This document shows positions 1 through 7,913 of a stretch of DNA of 25,209 nt, one piece after another; the first letter of the stretch is position 1, and each line of letters begins with the position of its first letter. The notes under the pieces were generated by a model. It ran no database searches and was not told the DNA's origin. It saw only the letters and a list, made by a program, of their open reading frames with translations. Position numbers and translations under genes: made by a program. The DNA comes from Methanobacterium sp. (GTDB lineage Archaea > Methanobacteriota > Methanobacteria > Methanobacteriales > Methanobacteriaceae), in assembly GCA_003151535.1 (NCBI GenBank), contig PLXT01000036.1, forward strand, positions 10,564 to 35,772, read 5' to 3'.

Positions 1-3
1 GAT

Positions 4-1605
4 GTGGATGAAGAGATAATTGAAAACTTCCCATTTTCGGAACCTCGTAATGGTCAATTTGAGATTATTACCAGAATCAAAGATGCAATAGATAATGGAT
101 ATCGTTATATTATACTAGAAGCAGGAACTGGAACTGGAAAATCTGCTATTGCTACTACTTTAGCAAATATTTATCAACCAGCTTACATATTGACAATGAC
201 TAAACAATTACAGTCACAATATGCTGTGGAATTTGAATACCCTATGGTTAAAGGCCGTGGAAACTTCACATGCAGGGATTCAGACTTCGATGATCGATGT
301 GATTCTGGAACATGCCAGACAGTACCAAGTTCTCAAAATTTTGTATGCGATTTTGGAATTACAAAATCTCCATCTTTAGAGGGAATGTTTGCTTTCAACG
401 ATGCACATGGCACTCCAATATATTTTAGATCAAATGAAAGGTGTAATTATTGGAATCAAAAATCTAGGGCTGTTGGAAGTGATATTACCCTTATGAATTA
501 TGATTATGCACTTTTAGAACTTGCTTATGTTCAGCATTTCGGTAAAAGGAATTTAATGATACTTGATGAGGCACACAACATAGAAGATAAGCTGATGCGC
601 AGAATGGAAGTTCATCTTTCCAACAAAATGCTTGAAAAAGATGTGAAAAAGAGTATACCGCGTAGTATGATGTCTTATTCTGATCCTAAGGAATGGACAA
701 TTTTCATACAGTCACTCTATCAAGATTATAAAGACATTAGTCTTACAAAAATGCCAAAAAACAAGGCAGACCGGATAAATAGGACAAAACTACGATTAAG
801 TGAACTCATGACCAACATGGAAGAAAATCCAAAAAATTGGGTTGTTGATGGAGCTGATGGTGGAATAACATTCAAACCACTTAATATAGACGTTTATACT
901 AAAGATAGACTCTTTAAATATGCTGATGTTTGTCTGTTCATGAGTGCAACCATACTTGATCAAGATCTCTTCTGTAAATGGTTAGGAATAAACCCTGAAG
1001 AAGTTTATTATCTAAGTATTAAAAGTGCATTCCCTGCATCAGAACGTCCTGTTCATCTTAAAACCGTAGGCCCCATGTCACAGCGTGCAATTAAACGTAC
1101 AGCTCCGAAAACTATCCCAATACTTGAAAAAATAATAGAACATCATAAGTACGAGAAGGGATTGATTCATACGCATAATTACAAGTGTCAACAGTATATT
1201 ATGAAACATATTAAAGATAAAAGGCTTATCGATCATAAAAGTACAGATAGAGAGTACAAACTGCGCCTTTTTGAGAAGAGTAAAGATCCTTTAGTATTGG
1301 TAAGCCCTTCAATGAGCGAAGGTGTTGACCTTCCATATGAGAAGTGCCAGTTCCAAGTTATTTACAAAATACCATTCCCATATCTTGGAGATCAGCAGAT
1401 AAAAAACAGGAAAGCACAAGATCCTAAATGGTATGCTTATAAGACGGTGATGACTCTTGTGCAAGCATATGGTAGAGGAATGCGTGCAGAAGATGATTAC
1501 TGTGAAACTTACATTCTAGACAGCAACATAAGAATGTTGATGACGGGACGAATGTACCGTGATTTAATACCTCCATTCTTTAAGGAAGCTATTGTAAGAG
1601 ATTAA
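4..1605 (+). CDS. Rad3/XPD-type ATP-dependent DNA helicase (superfamily 2, Fe-S)
   Basis: This is a superfamily 2 helicase of the XPD/DinG group, which uses ATP to unwind DNA 5'-3' in repair. The Walker A motif GTGTGKS is at residues 41-47 and the DEAH box at about 188-191. Between them lie Cys 90, 99, 104, 115 and 147, in the place where XPD and DinG hold a 4Fe-4S cluster. The C-terminal helicase half follows, with a motif VI-like QAYGRGMR near residue 490. The protein is 533 residues, within the range of archaeal homologues. The GTG at position 4 is the first possible start visible, and only three bases precede it, so the true start may lie outside the window. There is no other gene context on the left. 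The family call is firm; the exact cellular role (repair or general unwinding) is not shown by the sequence. Confidence 0.9.
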   Translation: MDEEIIENFPFSEPRNGQFEIITRIKDAIDNGYRYIILEAGTGTGKSAIATTLANIYQPAYILTMTKQLQSQYAVEFEYPMVKGRGNFTCRDSDFDDRCDSGTCQTVPSSQNFVCDFGITKSPSLEGMFAFNDAHGTPIYFRSNERCNYWNQKSRAVGSDITLMNYDYALLELAYVQHFGKRNLMILDEAHNIEDKLMRRMEVHLSNKMLEKDVKKSIPRSMMSYSDPKEWTIFIQSLYQDYKDISLTKMPKNKADRINRTKLRLSELMTNMEENPKNWVVDGADGGITFKPLNIDVYTKDRLFKYADVCLFMSATILDQDLFCKWLGINPEEVYYLSIKSAFPASERPVHLKTVGPMSQRAIKRTAPKTIPILEKIIEHHKYEKGLIHTHNYKCQQYIMKHIKDKRLIDHKSTDREYKLRLFEKSKDPLVLVSPSMSEGVDLPYEKCQFQVIYKIPFPYLGDQQIKNRKAQDPKWYAYKTVMTLVQAYGRGMRAEDDYCETYILDSNIRMLMTGRMYRDLIPPFFKEAIVRD

Positions 1606-1704
1606 TTTCTTTTAAAATTACTTTAATCCTTAAATATCTAAAAGTATCTAAAATTGAAAAAAATTAGATATTATACTTATCAGTTGTATGAGAATAAAAA
1701 AAAG

Positions 1705-2430
1705 TTAATCCTCTTTTTTATCCCATTTAACTCTCCATTCTTCCATTTTTTCTTTTGAAATCCAATGGCTACCATCACAAAATGGTTTATTTTGGGATTT
1801 ACCACATTGACAAAGGGTTACACGATTACGAATTTCGTATACATCCCCATCAAATGATTCTATCGGTATTCCGCCCCTTACCCATATAGGTCCCTCACAT
1901 TTTTTCTGAGGGTCGTGGACCATTACAATGGAAGGTTCAAACTCTGGTTCTAATGCATCGCCTGTTTTTTTATCCCATACAACTAACCTTCCTGATGGAC
2001 AATTTTTTCCCTGTTCAATGGCCAGTTCTCTGGCTTCAGGATCATTTGACTTTGCTATTAAATCCCTTATACCACCAGCACGTTGACAGAATCTTGAATG
2101 GTCACATAATGGCCATACATCAGTTAATGTTAGAGTAGGTCCTTCAGTTTCAACTGCTGTAGCCATATATGGTTTTTTACTTGCTGTTTCTGTCCCATCA
2201 AATTCAACCTTTAAATGTGTACCATCACAGAATGGTTTGTTTTTCGACTTTCCGCACCTGCAAAGTGAATAATTATCTTTTAATGGGTATTTAACTTCCA
2301 TACTCCATTGGTAAGAATTACCTTCATCGTCAGTGCCTATTCCCTGTTTAATAAGTGGTACCCCTCCTGAAACTATGTAAGGTCCATCTTTCATTATTCT
2401 AATTTTAGGTTTGTTCTTATCTGATATCAT
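1705..2430 (-). CDS. Iron-sulfur protein with two CDGSH motifs around a mono-cluster-like domain
   Basis: This 241-residue protein has three likely Fe-S sites. An N-terminal CDGSH-type motif has Cys57, Cys59, Cys68 and His72. A second, nearly identical one at the C-terminus has Cys207, Cys209, Cys218 and His222. Each 3-Cys/1-His set normally binds a labile 2Fe-2S cluster. The middle (about residues 105-150) has Cys109, Cys115 and Cys144 in a CxxxxxC...CPSG pattern like the 'divergent 4Fe-4S mono-cluster' domain. No signal peptide or membrane segment is seen, so it should be cytoplasmic. The ATG at 2430 follows an AAAGGGGAT ribosome site at good spacing. The neighbour at 2468-3259 is on the same strand 37 bases upstream, so the two could be co-transcribed. 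The role in the cell (redox or cluster transfer) is unknown. Confidence 0.85.
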   Translation of the reverse strand: MISDKNKPKIRIMKDGPYIVSGGVPLIKQGIGTDDEGNSYQWSMEVKYPLKDNYSLCRCGKSKNKPFCDGTHLKVEFDGTETASKKPYMATAVETEGPTLTLTDVWPLCDHSRFCQRAGGIRDLIAKSNDPEARELAIEQGKNCPSGRLVVWDKKTGDALEPEFEPSIVMVHDPQKKCEGPIWVRGGIPIESFDGDVYEIRNRVTLCQCGKSQNKPFCDGSHWISKEKMEEWRVKWDKKED

Positions 2431-2467
2431 CTTATATCCCCTTTAGGATTTCATTATTATATAAAAA

Positions 2468-3259
2468 TTATTTAATATTGAATTCATACGCCCCCATTCC
2501 CATATCTCCCCAGAACCAACTATTGTGAATTACTTCACCACTAGCACCTTCACCTGCTGCACCCATTGTAGTGATTAGTGGCATATAATGGTCTGGGTAA
2601 GGGTGGGCCCTTTCAGGATAAGGTGCTACCCTACTGTAATTTAATACAGCAGAATAATCTCCTTGTGTAACAGATTTTGTGAGCCATGAATCGAAATCTT
2701 GAGCCCATTGATCTGTTTTAGCTCCGGGTCTAAGAGGAGCATATCCTAGAGGGTGGACTGCACCTCCACTACCTAGAATTAAAACTCCTTCATGTCTTAA
2801 ATATTCTATAGCCTTGCCTAACACGTAATGTGCTTTCGGATCCATATGCTGCTGTATTGAAAGTTGAAAAACAGGCATATCTAAATTTGGAAACATCAAC
2901 ATAGCTGGAACCCATGCCCCATGATCTAGTCCACGTGTGTAATCTATTTCACAAGGTAAACCGCCATCATTTACTAGATCAGCTGTTCTTTGAGCTAGTT
3001 CGGGGGGCCCCAATGCAGGATATTCTACTTGATAGAGTTCGGGTGGAAATCCATAGAAGTCATGTATGGTATCGTTCTCTTCAATAGAATTAACAGTGGG
3101 TTTCGAAGTCATCCAGTGCGCTGATATGCAAAGTACTGCATTTACATTTTTGTAAGTTTTTCCAAGATCCTTTAAAAACTCCCTAGCTGGAATATTCTCC
3201 AACAATAAAGTAGGCGGTCCATGAGATATAAAAACAGTTGGTAATGATTCTCTACTCAT
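2468..3259 (-). CDS. LigB-type (DODA/YgiD-like) extradiol dioxygenase family protein
   Basis: This 263-residue protein belongs to the class III extradiol ring-cleavage dioxygenase family, close to 4,5-DOPA dioxygenase (YgiD/DODA). The metal-ligand pattern is visible: His13 in ISHGPP, His48 in SAHWM, His169 in GSGGAVHP, and His224 in YPDHYMP. The DFYGFP segment (68-73) and LDHGAWVP (111-118) are also typical. Known members bind a single metal ion and cleave catechols with O2. In a strict anaerobe that chemistry is unlikely, so the real substrate is open. The GSGGAVH segment differs from the more usual GSGNVVH of the family. The ATG at 3259 gives the expected N-terminus just before the first ligand. 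It lies directly upstream of the CDGSH protein on the same strand, which suggests a shared transcript. Confidence 0.85.
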   Translation of the reverse strand: MSRESLPTVFISHGPPTLLLENIPAREFLKDLGKTYKNVNAVLCISAHWMTSKPTVNSIEENDTIHDFYGFPPELYQVEYPALGPPELAQRTADLVNDGGLPCEIDYTRGLDHGAWVPAMLMFPNLDMPVFQLSIQQHMDPKAHYVLGKAIEYLRHEGVLILGSGGAVHPLGYAPLRPGAKTDQWAQDFDSWLTKSVTQGDYSAVLNYSRVAPYPERAHPYPDHYMPLITTMGAAGEGASGEVIHNSWFWGDMGMGAYEFNIK

Positions 3260-3500
3260 TATTTCACATTATATATGATTTTTTCCATTTATAAGAATTT
3301 TTTGTTTTAATTTGAAAAAAAATTATATTAAATATCTATGATCAATTACCTTAACAATTGTTAATATTATAACTTCAAGGAATTTAAAGTTTTTGATGAT
3401 GTTGAGTAGTTTAGCTAATTAATATTAAGTAAAAATGAGATCAGAGTTTAATTAATCAAATAACTGAAATATTAATAATCAAAATTTCAAATAACAATAG

Positions 3501-3576
<76 letters not shown>

Positions 3577-3780
3577 AATTCATTAATGTTTAATTAAGTA
3601 AGAATCATATTGACTAGGAATATTAATAATTATATCTGTTCATTGTTATAAATTTGTAGAAACAACATCAAACTTTTGATTTTACTACTTAAAATGGTTA
3701 TGTTATAAAATAAAATATCAACTTAACAAATTAATTAAATAAAAAAAAATCAATTAGTAATAAACTTTAATGAGGTAAAA

Positions 3781-4605
3781 ATGCTGGCAAAAAGGATTAT
3801 ACCATGTCTTGACTGCGATCTTAACGTTCCCAATGGTAGGGTAGTTAAAGGGGTTGAATTCAAACAGATAAGATACGCAGGAGAACCCGTTGAACTTGCA
3901 ACGCAGTACTATGAGGATGGTGCAGATGAAATTGTATTTCTTGATATTACCGCTTCTCATGAAAGAAGGGAAACTATGGCAGAAGTAATTAAAGCCACCA
4001 CTGAGAATGTCTTTGTACCGATATGTGTAGGAGGAGGTATTAGAAAACCAGCAGATTATGTTAATATGCTCAGAGCTGGTGCAGATAAATGTTCTACTAA
4101 CACGGCCGCCATTCAAAATCCCAATCTTATAAATGAAGCATCTAAGGTGGTAGGATCACAAGCTTGTGTCATAGGCATAGATGCCAAACGAAGATATGTT
4201 GAAGATCCAAAAGAAAATTCTGATAAAATAATTATTGAAACTGAAAAAGGTTACTGTTGGTTTGATTGTAGTATCTACGGTGGACGTGAATTTACAGGAA
4301 TTGATGCAATATCATGGGCAATTGAATGCCAGAAAAGAGGAGCAGGAGAAATACTTTTAACAAGTATGGACCGTGATGGTACTAAAGATGGATACGACCT
4401 TGAACTTACAAGAACAATGAGCGAAAACCTAGATATCCCGGTAATAGCATCTGGTGGTGTTGGTAATCCAAATCATATTTATGATGCATTTAAAATTGGA
4501 AAAGCAGATGCTGCTTTAGCTGCTAGTATATTTCATTTCAATGAATACCCTGTTCAAGTGGTTAAGGAATATCTAAAGAAAAAAGGAATTCTTGTACGGT
4601 TTTAA
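3781..4605 (+). CDS. hisF: Imidazole glycerol phosphate synthase, cyclase subunit
   Basis: HisF is the cyclase half of imidazole glycerol phosphate synthase. With HisH it turns PRFAR and ammonia into IGP and AICAR in histidine synthesis. The (beta/alpha)8 barrel landmarks are present: IIPCLD with catalytic Asp11, GGGIR at 84-88, GIDAKR with the second catalytic Asp134, SMDRDGT (195-201) and ASGGVG (223-228). At 274 residues it is about 20 longer than bacterial HisF. The extra residues fall at about 141-163, after the AKR segment. The ATG at 3781 is preceded by an ATGAGGTAAAA ribosome site. No other his gene is adjacent, so it is a stand-alone histidine gene, as usual in methanogens, where his genes are scattered. 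Confidence 0.96.
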   Translation: MLAKRIIPCLDCDLNVPNGRVVKGVEFKQIRYAGEPVELATQYYEDGADEIVFLDITASHERRETMAEVIKATTENVFVPICVGGGIRKPADYVNMLRAGADKCSTNTAAIQNPNLINEASKVVGSQACVIGIDAKRRYVEDPKENSDKIIIETEKGYCWFDCSIYGGREFTGIDAISWAIECQKRGAGEILLTSMDRDGTKDGYDLELTRTMSENLDIPVIASGGVGNPNHIYDAFKIGKADAALAASIFHFNEYPVQVVKEYLKKKGILVRF

Positions 4606-4625
4606 GATTAATTTAATCATATGAC

Positions 4626-5237
4626 TTAATGAAGCCCTATCATTGCCCCATACTTGGAATAGACTTTTTCTAATAATTCTCCAGATTTTGGGTTGTCCCA
4701 ATCATGCATCCATTCGGAAACTAAAGATTCTAATGTAAGTGGAATAACTCCAGCTTTTAACATCCTCTTAGCACCATAATTATGGGCATCTATAGTGGAA
4801 TCACCTGCAGCATCCATTAACCCATAAACATCATATCCTTCTTTAATAGCATGAAGCGCTGTATAAGTGAAACACATGCTTGTCCATAGGCCAGAGATCA
4901 CTAATTTGTTCTTATTTGTTCTTTTAACAGCATCATAAGTTCTTTGATCTTCAAATGCATCGAAACTTGGAACTTTTCTTGCAAATATCTCTTGCTCTGG
5001 AAAAAGTTCTGTAATTTCTGGAAAAACATCTCCATTGTTTTTAGGATTGATTGACGACAAAACAACAGGTACTTCTAAAATACTAGCAGCTTTAGCAGCA
5101 AGAACAGCAGCTTTTTTAATGATGGCCTTATCCCCTGAAGCTATACTTTTGATCATTATCGGTTGATAATCAACTAAAACTAAAACACTATTCATATCTG
5201 TTAATAACTCCAATTCACTATTATTTGATTTCAACAA
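4626..5237 (-). CDS. Isochorismatase-fold cysteine hydrolase
   Basis: This 203-residue protein is a member of the isochorismatase-like cysteine hydrolase family (YcaC and nicotinamidase relatives). The catalytic triad can be placed as Asp23 (LVDYQ), Lys88 (ARKVPSF) and Cys122 (WTSMCF), with a typical spacing. Known members hydrolyse amides or related bonds on small molecules; the substrate here cannot be read from sequence. The longest form starts with TTG at 5237 behind a GGGGG-rich stretch. An ATG at 5195 (MNSVLVL) is an alternative that keeps the whole catalytic core. The stop is close to the 3' end of the convergent hisF gene. It is divergent from the broken tag gene across a 180-base A+T-rich promoter region. 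Confidence 0.85.
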   Translation of the reverse strand: MLKSNNSELELLTDMNSVLVLVDYQPIMIKSIASGDKAIIKKAAVLAAKAASILEVPVVLSSINPKNNGDVFPEITELFPEQEIFARKVPSFDAFEDQRTYDAVKRTNKNKLVISGLWTSMCFTYTALHAIKEGYDVYGLMDAAGDSTIDAHNYGAKRMLKAGVIPLTLESLVSEWMHDWDNPKSGELLEKVYSKYGAMIGLH

Positions 5238-5417
5238 GTTATATACCCCCAGAACTTTAAAAAAATCTATATATTTTATTTTATATATGAATTTAAGAAT
5301 TAATAAAATTTATTAAACAAAGATAATATCTAAATTTAAGTCTTTTTTCAACATTATTTTTCATTAAATACCTGGCTTAGGTAAAGTAAATATTATGTTA
5401 AATAGAAATAGAAATCC

Positions 5418-5983
5418 ATGAAAATACGCTGTCCTTGGGTAAATGAAGATCAATTGATGATTGAATATCATGACAAAGAATGGGGTGTTCCCGTCCATGA
5501 TGATTCACTTCTTTTTGAATTCTTAATATTAGAAGGTGCACAGGCAGGTTTAAGCTGGACAACCATACTTAAGAAACGGGAGAATTATAGAATTGCATTC
5601 GATAATTTTGAACCTGAAAAAGTGGCCAAATACAACGAAGACAAGATAGAAGAATTGCGAGAAAATTCTGGTATAGTACGTAATCAGCTGAAGATTCGTT
5701 CTGATGTTACTAATGCCGTTGCATTATTGGAAATCCAAAAAGAATATGGAAGCTTCGATAGTTATATTTGGAAATTCGTTGGTGGAAACCCAAAACAAAA
5801 TATGTGGAAAAAAATGGAAGAAATACCCTCATCAACTTTAGAATCTGAAAAGATTAGTCATGACCTGAAAAAAGGGGTTTCAAGTTTGTTGGACCTACAA
5901 TATGTTACGCTTTCATGCAAGCAGTAGGTATGGTAAATGACCATTTAATAGATTGTTTCAGACATTCTGATCTATACGTGTAA
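5418..5983 (+). pseudogene. tag: DNA-3-methyladenine glycosylase I (Tag), frameshifted near the C-terminus
   Basis: Tag removes 3-methyladenine from alkylated DNA. The N-terminal part is intact: the zinc ligands Cys5 and His18, and the LEGAQAGLSW segment with the catalytic Glu39. At the run of six A and four G (5868-5877) the frame is lost. The open frame then runs into an unrelated tail and stops at 5927. The continuation lies in the next frame, with GFKFVGPTICYAFMQA followed by NDHLIDCF, and ends at TAA 5981-5983. That tail holds the His and Cys that complete the Tag zinc site. Restoring one base gives 188 residues, essentially the usual Tag length. The stop is only 3 bases before the ATG of the next glycosylase, so the two were an operon. 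A sequencing error or slippage at the A-run is the alternative. Confidence 0.85.
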
Positions 5984-5986
5984 TTC

Positions 5987-6620
5987 ATGAAGCTTGAAAG
6001 ATCATTCTATACAAGAGATACAATAACAGTTGCAAAAGAATTATTAGGCTGTTATTTAGTCCATAAAACTGCAGCTGGTGTCACCAAAGGCCAAATTGTA
6101 GTGGTAGAAGCTTATAAAGGTCCGAAAGATAAAGGGGCCCATTCATATAGATGTCGTCACACACCAAAAATGGACCCTCTTTTTAAAAATGGAGGATTTG
6201 CATATGTTTTTCAAGTCTATGGCCATAATTATTGTCTCAATGTAGTAACGCAAAAAGAAACATGCCTGAAGCTGTTCTCATAAGAGCTTTAGAACCTTGT
6301 AATGGAATTGAATTGATGGGTAAACGCAGAAGGATTGATTTGTCAGAGGGAAAAGGAAGTAAATTTAACGAATGGACCTTCAAAACTCTGTCAGGCATTT
6401 GATATTAAAACTTCATTGAATGGGAAAGATTTATGTGGAAATGAACTCTATATTACGTCAAAAAGTTCATCAGAAGTTAATAGATAGATTATAGCCACAC
6501 CTAGAATAAATATTGATTATGCAGAAGAATATAAGGATGTGTTATGGAGGTTTTTTTTTAAACGGCAATGAATTTATTAGCCAAAATTATAGGACCAATA
6601 GTGATTTAAAGAATAAATAA
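5987..6620 (+). pseudogene. Decayed 3-methyladenine DNA glycosylase of the Aag/MPG family
   Basis: The first 90 residues match the Aag/MPG family, which excises 3-methyladenine and hypoxanthine. The start reads LERSFYTRDT..AKELLG, then VVVEAYKGP with the catalytic Glu41, then VYGHNYCLNVV. The frame is lost at about 6257-6262. The next family blocks appear in other frames: PEAVLIRALEP (about 6264-6296), NGPSKLCQAF (about 6373-6402), then, after an in-frame TAG near 6487, IIATPRINIDY. A run of nine T at about 6551-6559 shifts the frame again before LNGNEFIS and a final TAA at 6618-6620. With at least three frameshifts and one stop, this is a true pseudogene rather than one base-call error. It follows tag by 3 bases, so the pair formed an alkylation-repair cassette. 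Confidence 0.85.
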
Positions 6621-6791
6621 AGGATTATTTTTGATACTTATCTTTAAATATTATTAAATTATTATAAACTTCATTCTCATTCCGTTATGTTAACTGTAAA
6701 TATAAATTCGTTATTTTAAAATCGATTTTTATGAATCCACTAACCTTATAAATCTTAAAATATTAAAAAGATAGTAATCAGGGGATAAAAT

Positions 6792-7307
6792 TTGAAAAAA
6801 CGTAAACATATTTTTTTAGATGATAAAGCAAAAGTAGATAGATTAGATAATAAAATAAAAAAATATAAGAAATTTAAGCCTTACAATCAAAAAACAGTAG
6901 ATGAAGACTTTCGTTTAAATGAGAAGCTTGCACAGCTAAGTATAGTTGCAAGTAACTTCATGATGACCGGCCATAGCCCTACAATGGTTTTAACTAAAAG
7001 AGAAGATGGAGATGAAGTTTTATTACCTGCAGGTGGGGGTCAGAAAGACAGGGCAAGGGAAATAATATCAAAAATAGATTTCAGGAAGCTTTATCGTGGT
7101 GGGAAAGGAAGAAAAACTGACCCGCTAATGATCATTACAGCCATCTGTATGTGCGTAATGAGACAGGATAATCCACGTCGAGGAGATATTAAATATTCAA
7201 ACGATTTTATTAGGAGTGTTGGGGTAACTAAAGAAATTTACCAACACATTAGTCAAAAACTTGACTCTTACATTAAATCTGGAAATCTGATGAGTAACTC
7301 TATATAG
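6792..7307 (+). CDS. Hypothetical protein with a possible TFB-like cyclin repeat
   Basis: I do not recognise this 171-residue protein as a named family. The TTG start at 6792 follows an AGGGGAT ribosome site. The N-terminus (1-40) is very Lys-rich and basic. Residues about 87-163 resemble one cyclin-box repeat of archaeal TFB or eukaryotic TFIIB. It has a short helix with AREIISK, the GRKTDPLMIITAICMCVMR stretch in the place of the 'GRS..S..AA..Y.ACR' helix, and a closing helix-turn-helix-like VGVTKEIYQHISQKL. No zinc ribbon is present. This could make it a DNA- or protein-binding regulator, but that is an inference from pattern only. The sequence around its 3' end and three tandem stops (TAG TGA TAG) recurs about 290 bases downstream. 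Confidence 0.6.
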   Translation: MKKRKHIFLDDKAKVDRLDNKIKKYKKFKPYNQKTVDEDFRLNEKLAQLSIVASNFMMTGHSPTMVLTKREDGDEVLLPAGGGQKDRAREIISKIDFRKLYRGGKGRKTDPLMIITAICMCVMRQDNPRRGDIKYSNDFIRSVGVTKEIYQHISQKLDSYIKSGNLMSNSI

Positions 7308-7322
7308 TGATAGCAAAAATAT
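7285..7322 (+). repeat. Direct repeat, copy 1 (3' tail of the hypothetical gene)
   Basis: The block ATCTGATGAGTA, then a short spacer, then GTGATAGCAAAAATATT covers the last codons and the stop of the 6792-7307 gene. A second copy with a 3-base shorter spacer lies at 7576-7611. Confidence 0.7.
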
Positions 7323-7913
7323 TGCACTTTACTCTTTTATAGAATTCTCAATCATTTTATCTATAATTTTCTAATTACAATTTATGAAACTATTAATTCT
7401 ACACGATTTTAACAATATACTACTTACATTAGGTCATTCAATAGCTCTCTTTCATAGTTCAAAAATATTCGGACTTTAATTGATATGTAAACGATTTATC
7501 TAGCAATACTATAGGAAAAGGTATAATAAATCAATACAAAACTTAAAAACAATAATCACAAAACATTATTAGAATATCTGATGAGTAGCTTTGGGTGATA
7601 GCAAAAATATTTACAATTACTTTTTTGAATTTTAAACTGACAATTTTTACCCAATATACATAATAACCTACTGATCAGCATTTTTTCTTATTTAAATTGT
7701 TATGAATTTATTTTGGATAAAATGAATTTGGATGTACAACATCTTCCATTTAACATTTCAATTCGTGAAGTCCCCTTATGAGGATGAATTGATGCAATAG
7801 TAATAATTATATTGTTTGTAATAATATAAAGTTTGACATAGTTTGATTCATTATATTTACAAATAAAGGGATACTTTAAACAGAATATTGATTATTGAAT
7901 TAGGAGATGGATC
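7308..7913. other. Intergenic region of about 600 bases, no intact gene
   Basis: No supported coding region is seen. The stretch holds the second copy of the tail repeat (7576-7611), and upstream of it a short open stretch that may be the remnant of a related gene end. It also holds a weak hairpin at about 7759-7791 (CAATTC and GAATTG arms around CCCC-TTAT-GAGG). A TATA-like TTATATTT at about 7852 may be the promoter for the gene at 7914. The rest is A+T-rich with no pattern I can name. Confidence 0.5.
7576..7611 (+). repeat. Direct repeat, copy 2 of the hypothetical gene's 3' tail
   Basis: This copy repeats ATCTGATGAGTA and GTGATAGCAAAAATATT from 7285-7322, offset by about 291 bases. In the matching frame it reads LMSSFG and then TGA TAG, compared with LMSNSI and TAG TGA TAG in the first copy. 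It therefore looks like the end of a lost second gene copy, or a recombined 3' region. Confidence 0.65.

Noticed and set aside
3391..3470. GATGATG followed by CTGA, a possible C/D box RNA
   Set aside because: The two boxes are about 70 bases apart with no inner C'/D' pair, too far for a usual archaeal C/D RNA.
3754..4116. 120-residue open frame on the minus strand over hisF
   Set aside because: It is the antisense shadow of the conserved hisF gene and resembles no protein.
7759..7791. Hairpin CAATTC...GAATTG with a CCCC-TTAT-GAGG centre
   Set aside because: Pairing is weak and mismatched in the middle; not enough to call a regulatory RNA.
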